Of a stretch of 64,000 nt of DNA, positions 35,001-49,000 are shown piece after piece. The stretch covers positions 1 to 64,000 of the forward strand of contig WNNJ02003170.1 of NCBI GenBank assembly GCA_012934845.2, written 5' to 3'. Position 1 is the first letter of the stretch; each line of letters starts with the position of its first letter. A program made the translations under genes and the position numbers. The notes beneath the pieces are model-generated. The model had not been told where the DNA came from. It worked only from the letters and a program-made list of their open reading frames with translations, and did not search any database. Source of the stretch: Pomphorhynchus laevis. Lineage: Eukaryota; Acanthocephala; Palaeacanthocephala; Echinorhynchida; Pomphorhynchidae.

Positions 35001-37022
35001 GATGAAAGCCATCCAACGACATCCTGATTGTACAAGTTCGTTTTTTTTAACCTTGTCGCCTAAGGATTGGCACAATACCACAGGCGGCATTTTACGAGAG
35101 GTTTTAAAAGCTATTGATTTGTTTATTTGAAACGACAATGGTGACATATCTAATATAGACGCTAAGGTTGAAGATGATAACTTAGTAGATACAGGAAAAT
35201 ACCGTTTTAAAAAATTTCAATTTTATTTTATCTAATTGCTTGAAATTTGACGTTGTGAGATCAGACCACATCCCAGATAACCCATAGCTCACAATAGACA
35301 TTAACCAGAACAATTTCAATACAACATCGTATGTGGCGGAAGATAAAAGCTCTATGATAATTTTCTGAAGATGCTAACAGAAGTTTACGAAATACCAAAA
35401 ATAGTTTCTTCTTTTCTTTGATCCAGCTCGAATAATTATTTATAAAAGCTGTGTTGCGCTGGCTCGAGAAGCTACGTTACACGCAACACATTCAATATGA
35501 TCAGAAAAAGTCCAACGCCTGGTAAGCCTCATACCTAGATAACAAAATTGAGATACCGTCTGAAATGGAACACCATTAAAAGTTAAGGTGATTTTTCTTG
35601 ATAATCGACCTCCTGCTCGAAATACCATGACCTTTGTTTTATCAAGATTTAAAAGAAGACCGCTAGATAGACAATATTGATAAATATTACTAAGCGCCAT
35701 ATTAACATTTTCTATTTCGAAAGAATAAATTACGAGATCATTTGGATATATCGAACAAGATGATTTCGTGGCTCTAATACAAGTCGGTAGATTCATACCT
35801 GTAAGCTGATGAAATGATCCTGAAAGTTTTACACCATCGAATATCTGAATACAGTGTGACTTTAGTATTTCGCTTAGTACGTGACAAATGGGGCCCCGAA
35901 GACCAAGAAAATATTTTAGCTTACGAAAAAGCTGACCTCTGTTTACCAGGTTAAATGCTTTAGCAAAATCAACAAAAATTGCATACGGAGGTACATACTA
36001 ATACTGCTGTTTATTAGGCTGTTATTAGACTGCTAGCTTAGACTGCTGTTCTAAGACTGCCGTTTTTTAATTAATCACTAATAAATGATCAACTATATAT
36101 ATTAATTACAAATTAATGTGTTAGTCAAATTAATGATCACGTTTTAATATATATATTTAATTAAATATATTAAATAAATTAATCACTAGTTAGTGATCAA
36201 TTATATACATTAAGTACATATTAATGTGTTAGTCACACAAATTAGTGATCACATTTTAAAATTTGTAAATTCTTTACAAATGTTTGTTCATATAATTTAT
36301 AAATCTAATGTCTGATTGTCAAGCAGCAAATATATAATAATTTAATTAGTTTATTAATTCACTAATATTTTAGCTGGACATCACATTCCCCCTCTTCGAA
36401 ATCCGCTCAACTCTTATGTATCAATAAAGGGGCTACCAGCAGTCAACAAAATGGTACAATTTTTAAATTCGATAACGATTGGACAAAGACTTTGCTGCTC
36501 TATTTTCCAAACATTGGAATTTATGATTATTATATCAGATTTATTAACGAGTAAGATATTGATTGTTATCAAGATTTAAATGTTTGCTTATCTCTCAGCT
36601 TCATGTTGTTAAATGCAAAAGTTAATCAGATCAAAGGCTAAGTTAGTTATTATATATTTTTGCCAAAGCTTTCGCCGCGTTACGGCTTCGTCAGTGGCTC
36701 ATTGTAAGTATTAATAACCAAGAACTTTTTATCGATTTTTTACGGTTTTTAATTTTATTATTAGTAAAATTATAATATTATTATGCTAGAATTATAAAAT
36801 AAAACAAATAGTTTCTAGTAAAATATAAGTAATAATTAGTAGAATTAATAAGTAGGATTATTGAAACTTAATGATATCGTTAGTGTATTCTATGTATTCA
36901 GTTATAGCTCGATTTAGAAGTTTCAGTTTACACTTCCAATCACTTATTAGTGATTTTTTAATTAATCACTAATAAATGATCAACTATATATATATTAATT
37001 ACAAATTAATGTGTTAGTCAAA

Positions 37023-37080
<58 letters not shown>

Positions 37081-40000
37081 TAAATAAATTAATCACTAGT
37101 TAGTGATCAATTATATACATTAAGTACATATTAATGTGTTAGTCACACAAATTAGTGATCACATTTTAAAATTTGTAAATTCTTTACAAATGTTTGTTCA
37201 TATAATTTATAAATCTAATGTCTGATTGTCAAGCAGCAAATATATAATAATTTAATTAGTTTATTAATTCACTAATATTTTAGCTGGACATCACATTCCC
37301 CCTCTTCGAAATCCGCTCAACTCTTATGTATCAATAAAGGGGCTACCAGCAGTCAACAAAATGGTACAATTTTTAAATTCGATAACGATTGGACAAAGAC
37401 TTTGCTGCTCTATTTTCCAAACATTGGAATTTATGATTATTATATCAGATTTATTAACGAGTAAGATATTGATTGTTATCAAGATTTAAATGTTTGCTTA
37501 TCTCTCAGCTTCATGTTGTTAAGATGCAACAGTTAATCAGATCAAAGGCCAAGTTAGTTATTATATATTGCCAAAGCTTTCGTCGCGTTACGGCTTCGTC
37601 AGTGGCTCATTGTAAGTATTAATAACCAAGAACTTTTTATGCAATGAAAAGTTTTTTGGTTATTAATATTTACAATGAGCCACTGACAGAGCCGTTACGC
37701 GGCGAAAGCTTTGGCAATATATAATAACTAAATCAGCCTTTGATCTGATTACCTTTGCATCTTATCAAGATTTGAATTTATTTTAACTGATCCTTATCTG
37801 ATATTATTTTCGTAGAAAATTTTGCCACGGGAAATACTTTTTTCTAGAAAAAATGTTTTGAAAACCGTTAAGAAAAATGCAATATTTTTTATAAAGTGGC
37901 TATTGTGGATATGCATATACTTACACTAAAATTACCAATTTACAGTTTTACAAAAAAAAATGAAAAAAAAACAAAGAACACAAGTATGATCAATGCCAAT
38001 ATGTTGATTTTAATGTGTTGGAGAGTTAAAAAGATAATTGAAATCAATTTTTAAGGTAAAAAATAGCAGTATGTTTTAATGATGGAAATGAGACGGTTGA
38101 GCGGCTGGCAAGAGATAGTTTATTCCAGAGAATAGGAGCGTCAATAAAAAGGGATCGCCAACCTTAATTTGAGGAAAATGACGGAACACTGAGAAGAAGA
38201 TAGTTACATGAACGAAAATTTATGGGGTGATGCAGGATTTAGTAAGGGTATGAAGATGCAGATACGACGGCAAGTTTGAGGAAAGTAGTCGAAAAGTTAT
38301 ACAAAGGATACGGAATAGAATGCGGTTTTCCATTGTTAGCGGTTGAGTTTAGATGGACAAGCAAAAATGTGATCAAAACACACTGTAAATTTGGGATAAT
38401 TTTACATTTTCATAAAATAATAATGAATCTCATGTAACTGATTCGCGCTTGCTTAAGTTCAAAACAATAATTATTGATTAACAAATAAATAATTGTTTAA
38501 CGAATAACAAATTATTAATATTATTATTTTGATAATTATTAATTTATAATTAATAATTATGGAAAAATATAGATAATTATAATTATAAATATAAATAACA
38601 ATAATTATAAATAATTAATAATTATTAAGATACAATTATTGAAAATTTAATATTTAAATTGAAAGTGCTATAGCGAGTAACACGGAATGGACGCGAAGTC
38701 GGTGTGTGCATCCATTTTTAAGACTACAGTATACAAGTAATTTATTTTTCTATGAAATTCTTTAATTATGCGTACTCTTATGGCAATCACCGAAAGGTGG
38801 CATTTTGATGTTTATCAAATAAATCTCTTATTTAATTTAATCTTTTACATTAATTTATCAAATAAATCTCTCCATTAATTTTTTAATTATTGTTGATTTA
38901 TGTAAATTTGTAATATTTTCATGCAAAAAATATTCACGATTCTCGTGCGAATGTTTTGTATCTTTAAGAATTGTATCTTAATTCTACAATTATCTTTTTA
39001 TAATTGTAGAAACAATTATTTTGCTTATCGATAAATATTATTGATAATTGCATCATTATTGCATCATCTCAATTACATTAAGCCAATTGTAATTTAACTT
39101 ATATTTGATTAGATATGTTTGTTATTGACATTTTTAACAGTTTATTGTAAAAAATAAATTTAAATTTTAAAACTGGGCATTTAAAAGTCAAATTTGAAAG
39201 TCAATATACATTTTGTAGAACTCGCGATGATACCATTCACGGTTCGATAAGAATTCGCATATTCCTTAGTAAAACAGCTGACATTTTAAATACTTTGACA
39301 GGATGGTTAAGTTTTTTTCTTTGGTCCGCAAGCTTCTATCCACAGGTGATTTTGAATCAAAAACGTAAAAGGTAATTTATTAAAAAGATTCTCAACTTTA
39401 TGAAACTTTCTTATTAACAGCGTCGTCGGATTAAGTTTTGACTATACAGCAATTGATTTACTTGGATATATTCCATTCACCATTTATAACTGTTTAATTT
39501 ATTTTCCCAGTTCCGTTCAAGTAAGCCAAGTTTCTGTGTTTTTCGTAAAAATAAAAATAACAATTTAGTAGCATAGGCCATACAGTGTAAAAAAATAGAT
39601 GATAATTAATTATAAATTCAATTATATTTATTTTATTTATAATAATTTAATTAATTTATTAAATTAAATATAATTAATGAATTATTGGCCGCTTAGTCTC
39701 TCGACATTGGGCTAAAATAAATAAAACAGACACTATTTTATTTATAAATAATTATAAATAATTATAATTTAATTAATTACTTTAATTAAATATAATGTAG
39801 AGATGAATTATTGGCCGCTTAGTCTCTCGACATTGGGCTAAAATAAATAAAAAAAACACTGAATATACATTAAAACAAAGAAAAGTACAAAATGTCTTAG
39901 CCATGGCTACCGACTCTGTAGTTTGTCAATCTTCGTCAAACTCATCTTTGAAAGATGAGGGCAGTCAAACACGTGAAGTAAAGAAGTACATGATTGGAGG

Positions 40001-43000
40001 CAATACACACAGATGCATGTCAATGTGCGGTTATGAAGGGGGATACGAATGAAGCAAAATTTATCATGGTACCCATGAAGAGAAACTCTCCAAGTAAGAG
40101 GGCGTTTTTGCGTTCGTGGATTTCGCTAATTGATTTGAATGAATGTAGCGGTCCGGTATATGTCTGGATCAAGCAAAGATAATTTTGCTTCAAGGTTTTC
40201 GAGATGACGGCAGAATTCACCTGTTCTAGGAAGATTGTGGCGATTACAAAGAAACACAGAACAAGGTTGGAGCTTTGAAATCGCTGCTATAGTAGTAGAA
40301 GAAGATTTAGGAGAGACACCTATAACGCGTTTAACAAATCTTCATTGGCACCTGTCGATTTGGGCAAAGACAAACAGAGACAAATCTTCCCAGAATACAG
40401 GTAATCCAAACTGAATTATAGGAAGAAGCATGATACGGAAGTAGCGAATAGCACCTTCGAATGAGAGTGAACCAATGTTGGAAGCATGAGAGGTTGCAAT
40501 TGCAACTTTAGATGCTTTGCGGTCAAGTTGAAGTTGAAACGACCATCTGGATAAAGCAGAATACCTATAATTAAATATAATAATAAATAAAATAAATATA
40601 ATATTATTATACAATATTATTTTTATATTATAATAGTCTTCCTTCAATATAGTTTGAAGATAATGAATCCGTTTGCAAACTCAACAAAATTAAAAAAATT
40701 TATTCTATTTTTAGTTATAGTAATTGTGATGCATGTAATTGGGTATAAAACCGACTTGGTCCTAAAAATGTTCAAGTTATTAGCATTTTGAGTGAAACTT
40801 TAATGTAACCTTTAGGTATCTAGAACAATAATCAACTGAAGACAAAATAAGCGAAACGACAGTTCAGCTTTTATGAAATTCAATTTCATATCTTAACACT
40901 TTAATAGTGAGAACAATTCGATCGTAATACACACTTTAATTAATTGCAAAGAATATAATTAAAAAACATCATTTATTTCACTAGATACACTAGCGATATT
41001 TTAAAAGAGTTAGAAAGTTTTTAAATTGAAGGATTTTGTTTAATTGAATTTTGTTAAAAATATTTGACTATTATTTTCAAGAGAGAAAATAATTACATGA
41101 CTCGTGTGCCGTCTGCCAGTCCTCCTCTGTATCCAGCAGTGGAAGGGATCTGACACTGATGAGTCATTGTGATGACGAAACGGTACTTGCTACTGTTATC
41201 GTGGTTCTTCCGCGTCTGGCTAAAAATGATTGCGTATTTGACTATTAATTTTTTGTGTGAACGATGAATTCTAAAATTTCACTAGAAGATTTTAAAGTCG
41301 GGGTTATTGAAGGTTTTAAAATCAAGGATGTTTTTATGTAAGAAATAAATTCTGGAATTTCGCTAGAAAATTTTAGAGTCAGGGTTATTGAATATCTTAT
41401 AGTAAAGTATATTTTTTGTGTGAAAGATAAATTCTGAATTTTCGATAGAATTTTTAAATTTAAGATTTTAAAGTCCGCATTGTTGTATTTTATTTATCCA
41501 ATAATTACTTGAGCACTTATCAATTTATTTTGTAAATCCTGCTCTATAGATTATGAGTGAAATATTAGTGATTATGAATTATAATTATAAATTATGAGTG
41601 ATTATAGAGCAGATAATCTATTTATAATATATATTCTGCATTATAGATAATTCGATACAAGCATCTTCGTAAAATAATCGAATTGAAATGCTTCCACCTA
41701 TGTCAAGCCTATTATAATTAATATTATTATATTAATTTAATAATATCGATACTTATAGTATGAAACCAAAGAAACGACAATTTTTATTCGAGAAAAAGGT
41801 CCAGTCCAATATTTCAATGGCTGCTTCTACAATCATCAGGAACTACTTCCAATTCCTCGCATATGAAAGAGCAAAAGTTCCATTATTATGTCTAATCTTT
41901 TTGAAAATATCCATTTGTTTCCTTTAATTGTATTTTATTTATAGTATGGAATTAAGGAATCAACAAATTATTCCATAAAATGGTCTAGTCCAGACTTTCA
42001 CAACACGTAAAGCTATTGCATGTTGTCAAACATTAATTTCTAATGATGGTAGAAGCAGCTATTGAAATGTCGGACTGGACCATTTTATGGAATAATTTGT
42101 CATTTCTGTGAGTTTATACTCACAGAAATGTATTTAAATAAAATACAATTAAAAGAAACAAATGGATACTTATAAAACGATTAGACCGAATTAAAAGTAG
42201 CTCTGCTTATCATATGCAAGGGAATTAGAAGTAGTTCCTGGTGATGATCTAAACATTTTTCTCGCATAAATTTTATTTTGTTTTATTCCATGCTATAAAT
42301 AAATTACAATAAAAAAAGCAAATAAATATTTTCAAAAGCCATTTATTTTAAATTTCTATTAAAGCCAGTCTTTTGCAATATTTCATGAAATTTTGTATTC
42401 TTTATTACTTTAAGAATAAATATCAGTATTACCATCCTCATCAACCGATACCCATAGAGTTAAATGACGTAATATATACAATTCACGTTACTGTACTGTG
42501 TTTTATTAGGGCTGTACAGTGCTGCATTTTCGAAGTAAGTAAAATTAACAAATATTTTTTTATTAAAAATATTATTTTTTTACACGTCATCTTCTTTTTT
42601 GTTCTTTAATACATTGATTGTTCACTGACTGTTTAGCTGTTGTATAATTAGGAGAGAGTGAGAAGTTGTATTTATTAAAAATTCGAATTTTTAAAAATAA
42701 ATTGTTAAAAATAGTAAATCTAGTTCTTCTAGCCATTGGGAATCGATTGAATTGTTCTTTTCAGGTGTGTCTATCTGAACTGTAGACTCTTGATAAACAG
42801 TATGAAAGATGAGTGGCTATCTAAGACAGAGTTAATAATTTAATCTGTTCTATCCAATCATCTGCAGTCTTCTTAACCATTTCTTAAATGTAGTCTGATT
42901 GACTGATGAAGCTATTGAGTATTTTCACCCCTGTTGTAACAACTTGAACATTATTGTGCCTAAAGAATGATGCCTCTTTATATTTATTTGTTGGGTGGAT

Positions 43001-46000
43001 GAGCAGGGTGCATTTTGAGGGATTGATGTAGTATCCAAATCCATGGCTTATTTCTTGCAGGTTATTCCATAGGGAAATCAAATGTTCGTAGGTCCCAACA
43101 CAAGTGGCATCATCTGCGTACCATTGATGCATTATCTCGGGAACCCTATTTTGTAATTCTCTGATGAGCGGCAGAGAGGCAGCTGCGTATGCAGCCATCG
43201 CGAGAGGGTCGCCTTGTGTGAACCCTTCCTCCGAGCATAATAACTCTTTCTCCAATGCCATGGATGTGGGTGATGAGTAACAATTACTCAGTATAGTCGT
43301 CATCGACGGGCATATATTGTTCATGTTATCAGGGGGTGAAACAGGGGCGAGTATTTTCACCCAAGTGATCGTCTTGAAGTGACATGGTGTTTGAAAATCG
43401 TGAATCGAAGTCCAGTCTATCATGCAACACCATTATATATATTGAAAATTGTGTTGCTTAATAAACTGAACATTGATTTACGACTTTTCAGTCACTATGT
43501 CACATCTAGATGACAACTTCTACATTGAAATGATGGAGTACCCGACTCCACTTCTGCTTCTTCATATGTAAGGAATTGGAAGTAGTTCTTGATGATTGTA
43601 TAAGCAGCCATTGAAATGTTGGACTGAAACTTTCTCTCGAATAAAAATTGTAGTTTCTTTGGTTCCATATTATAAATAAATATCGATATTATTAAATTAT
43701 ATGAAATTTATTTCACATACTAGATTTCTAGTATATTTACTTATTTACTTATGCTATATTTATTTTCATAATTTTAAATAATAAAATAAATTAATTGTAA
43801 TAATAAAATAAATTTATTTTAATTAGAATAATTAAGTTATAATCTGATAATATTAAATTATATATAATGTATATAAATATATTGTTAGTATAAATTAAAA
43901 CAATTTATAAGCTACTTTTGGAGTACCTTTTCTAATAAATGTGTATCAAACGAATTTTCTAAATTTATTATATATGAATAAAACGGACATAACGTTTTTG
44001 TTAAAATACTTTTACAAACATCGCTATAAATTATTATCTATAAATTTATTATTTATTATCAATACTATATATAATTTGACTTAATAGTTATAATCAAATA
44101 TTATATTTAAATATCTAAGATGAAATTTAACTATTCATCTTAACCTTCTGACTTCAAAGTAAGTTATAATTGTTAAAAAATAATTTTAGTCATAATTTAA
44201 ATTGTTCGTTAAATTAATAATTTATATTAATTTATAGCGTATTAAATGCTTTTAAGTACTGGTTCTTAATATATTTTACATGAAGCCCTAACATCCTTAT
44301 TACCGTATACTCTGATTACAGGTGCTATACTCACATTTTTGGTGGATTCCAAAATTGCGCCTGATGTTCCTTAACTTAGTCAAAGTTCCCGTAGAACAAT
44401 TCAAATATTCTATGGATCTCTGGACGAAGTGAACTTCGCTATCGAATGGATTCTTTCAAAAACCGAACCCAGATTTTACCGCTTTACAGTGATATTGTAT
44501 AAGTTTAGGGCCACGGAAAAATAAATATTTTCTTCAAGTCACTGTTGACCTAAAGAAAGAATCAATCAGTAAGACGTTAACCTACGTTTTACTGATCTGT
44601 CGATAAAGAGTTATCGCTGAGTAATTATGCACTACCTATGATCGATCAAAATTTTCGATTAAATATACACTTCCTCAATTCAATGCTATATTCTACAATT
44701 CGATAGAATATAGCATTTGATACTTTCACTTATAATACGTATAACTTTTAATCTCAAAATTTCATTTTTTTAAATATGTTGTCATACATGATTTATTATT
44801 TAAATTTTAATTTTTTTAATTTATTACTTTTTATTTTTTATTCAAATAATTTATTTTTCTAGCGCGGCAATCAGCGTATCACTAAATTTGGATATGGATT
44901 CATTATATTCGAAGTAGCAGCCTTCGTTATTTCTGGCATTCTCTGCTCAATTAATGTTATAAATATCCTACAATTCGTTTATGTGTTCTCATTCGTGAAA
45001 GTTGTATCTACTTTGATAAAATACATACCTCAGGTAATATATATTTTAATAAAACATATTAATTTAATATTAAGGTATATATGATAAAAAAATTATTATT
45101 AGAAAAATTTTATATAGATAATTTCAACAAAAACAATAGAGCTGTTCATGAGTGTATTTGTATGAATTCCACATGGCTCAATACGTTTTTAAATTTTAAT
45201 TATATTTTTGAAATATTATATTAAAAATATATTCTTAATATAGCTATTATATATAATATAATAGTTATATAATATAATAGTTATATTATATATAATATAA
45301 CTATTATATATTATAATATATTAGATGTTATATTATATATCATTATAATATATAATATATTATTAAATGACTTATACGATAGTCGTAAATTGGTGAACAA
45401 TAATATTATGTTTTATTATTACACTCGATGTTTAAACGCCCTGTACAATATAAGAGCACATCGAACGTATCATTTGACATTATAATTAATATAATAGTAT
45501 AAGAATATAAGAATATGATGAACTGGTAACAATACCACTTAATATGATATTTATTTGGGTGCAATTTTAAAAGCTAAATTTAAAAACATTAATTCGATTT
45601 CAAAGATAACATTCTTTTGGTCACATTACATAATATGCTGGCTAAACAAATGACATAAAAAAAGTTATTGACCTATGGTGTACTAATATTGTTGATAATA
45701 AAGGTATGTATCATGTAAATAGCTTAACTTAAAACAAATAACAACTTTTAACGTAAAGATAATATTTACTTCATTGAATGAATTATAATTCAATGGTAAG
45801 AATGTTGAGTTAGCACAAAAGATAATTGCAATAAATATTTTTTCATGACCAAAAATATAATCCAAACATATAGCTGACTTACAAGCAATTATAGAAGTGG
45901 AAGGTATGTATCTAGATAAAATATATACCTTCTACACAAAGAAGGTATATATCTAGATATGAACATTAAATTAACATCAATTAAAACGACTTTTAATTTA

Positions 46001-49000
46001 TATCGTAAATTTACAAGAAACATATTTTTGCATGAGCATTTATGCATACCATATAATATAAAATGTAATACATTAAATAATGAAATTTTAAGAATTGCAA
46101 CAATATGTAATGATATTGGCTTTCTTCAAAATCATTTAAATAATTTAATAGATACATAATTTAAACTAGATTACTAAGAATAAGGCTAACTGGATAAATT
46201 TGTTCACTAATTGAACAAAAATTGCTATAATTAAATACACATATATCATCAATGTATCAAAACATATATTTCATATATTTATATTGTTTAGATTTAGTTT
46301 TTACACAGTTATGAACAAATTCATATTCTATAAAGCTTAAAAATAAGTCAGCTATAATTGGGCTACTATTACCTGTAATTGAAACACCTTTTATTTATCT
46401 AAATGTTGATGTCTCTACTTTTAAATAATTTTGATTTATTAAAATATTCAAGGATTCTATTAATTCAATTTTATCCAAATATTTATATTTACTCGATGGT
46501 TTAATTTTTGTTAGATATGCGTTATAGTTATTATAACATATATATGTATATCTTTTTCCGAAGTTACACAAATAAGACAGTTATTGATTTTTATTAATTT
46601 TATTAGTTTAAACTAATTTTTATAAATCTTATTAATTTTTTATTTTAAAATAAAAAATTAAAGATCTAATTTGATCTAATTTAATGTAATTTATAGTGTT
46701 TATATTCATTTTAGATAAATGTAAATCTATTTTAAAGTTTAATTTTAAACAAATGTTGTCAACATTTGTTTAAAATGTTTCAACATTTGTTTCAACATTT
46801 AACATTCAATAATTTTAAAATATTAAGCCATATTTCAAAGGAACATTTTAAACAATTATTCAAATTTTTAGATAAGAATAAAATTTTAAAAATATTATAA
46901 TAAATAATTTTAATTAATAATTAATATTTTAATTAATTAATATTTTTAAAAATAAATATTATTTTGTTATTTAAAGAGTGTAAGTATAAGTATTTAAAAA
47001 CATTAAATTAACATCAATTAAAACGACTTTTAATTTATATCGTAAATTTACAAGAAACATATTTTTGCATGAGCATTCATGCATACCATATAATATAAAA
47101 TATAATACATTAAGTAATGAAATTTTAAGAATTGCAACAATATGTAATGATATTAACTTTCTTCAAAGTCATTTAAATAATTTAATACATAATTTAAATA
47201 TTATACAGCAAAAAATATTATAATATATAAATCAAAAATTTTTGATATATAAATTAAAAATTTGTTTAAACTATTAAGTGAAAAAAGTTTGGATGGATAA
47301 AAACAATATACTTTGTATTAGAAAAAGATACTAGGTAATCAAATTAAAACTGAATAAAATACTAAATAATCAAATTTCATTAGATGAAATACGTCATTAG
47401 CATATATTTGGCCATACTGTTATGTTGAGTCTAAGAGTAGGGGCCGAAACCTGATAACATGGCGACTTATCCTGATAACTTATAATCCTTATTTGGATAC
47501 ATTATCTGTTATTAGTCAATTCATATATCAGATCAGATATCCGATAGCAATTCATTTTTGATTTATATAATATTTATGAAATATTTATTCAGTCAACTGA
47601 TCTGACTAATAACGATTATAATTCTGTATATTATTTATTTAAAATTATTATTTATTATCATTAAATACACGTATTAGTTAAGGTGTACTTCAATTATCAG
47701 CGGAAAAGTACTACTGGATGGAGCATTTGGAATGCTGCGCTTGATGTTTCAGGGGCCTTTTTTATTTCGCTACAACCTGCTATCAATTGCATTAATTTTA
47801 GTAAGTTCATTACAACGTCTTCGTTATGAATTAGAATAGAATTTTATTAAATCAAAAATTTTGATTATTAATCATTTTTTAATAAGGAAGATATTAATAA
47901 TATTTTTTTAATAATCAAAATTTATTATTGATTACAGACAATTACAATTTACGGATTACCCGCAAATGGGCTCTTATATTATTATCACTATTAAACTTAA
48001 AACGTTATTTATGATTTTGTGTGATCATTGGTTGTTGCTTTCTGACATGTCTGCTTTCTGACATGCTTAAGGTTTCATCCTTATTGACATTGAAACAGCC
48101 TTTGCAATAAGGGTTGAGATCCTTGATCGTAAGTTTCGTATACAATCATTGTACGAATAATGAGTGCGAGTGGATATCTAACTTGATATTTGTTTCAGTA
48201 CAGCGTTCGTTGTCGGACCCATCCCTTCTGTGGTGGATAATATAATCGGATGAAAGGATGCATGCTCGACTTTCACTATTCGTTCATTATATTTTGCATT
48301 TTTGCGATTTTCGTGGTATTTGAAGGGGTCTGATATTCTTGATAGGGAGTACGACGGAGCCAAAGTGTTAAAAACGCATATATCCATGAAGGACCGGTCT
48401 GTAACAATTCCAAATAGGCCGTTGCAAGAAATATCTGCCTTTGCATCTCAATCTCGCGATGTTGTATTGTTATCGAATTCAATAGATTGAGGTACATGAT
48501 TAAGTTGGGGTTCTTTTATTACGCACTTATAAAACGTGCTTAAACATTTAGATATTTTATCGATTACAATATTGTGACTGACAAAATTAAATCCTCCAAT
48601 CGGGCATGACAGGGCATGCGTAAAATCAAATCCGGCACCGCAAGGGCACTTATTTGCTATTGAGTTTGGTTACCAGCCATATCGTACTGCAGCAGCGTCT
48701 TGAAACTCCCTCGAAGTTAGAAATGTACTCGCTAGGTCATACGCTGGATTCAGCCATGACGACGCTCCAGTTGTATTGGCGTTTTTAAGAATCGAAGCAA
48801 GATCCCTCTCCGAGGATTGGATGAGACCTGATGAAATATGAGCCCATCTGCTAAAATTGGAATGTCGGATGTGGCTCAGCAAATCTCGTCAATTATCCAG
48901 AAGAACAGAATTTTGACAGCTATTCCTATTAAACTCAAACATCTTTCATGAGTTCATGTAATCCACATTTCCTCTTTCGGTTAGATTATAAATTCCGAGT

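Larger units (their letters stand above)
36063..37640 (+). repeat. tandem duplication of an about 670-bp segment carrying a cystinosin exon
   Basis: 36063-36735 is repeated almost base for base at 36954-37640 (offset 890-910, the difference being an (AT)n expansion at 37024-37078 in the second copy). It includes the whole 177-bp lumenal-domain exon with both splice sites. About 220 bp (36735-36953) separate the copies. A third, inverted partial copy follows at 37645-37770. Confidence 0.92.

Noticed and set aside
34858-35130. 90-aa plus-strand ORF
   Set aside because: Antisense to the tail of the minus-strand LINE RT remnant at 34850-36000.
44270-44530. Protein-like frame as an extra cystinosin exon
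   Set aside because: Exons 42415-42534 and 44863-45033 join directly in phase 0 with uninterrupted homology; this frame has a stop and no matching splice sites.
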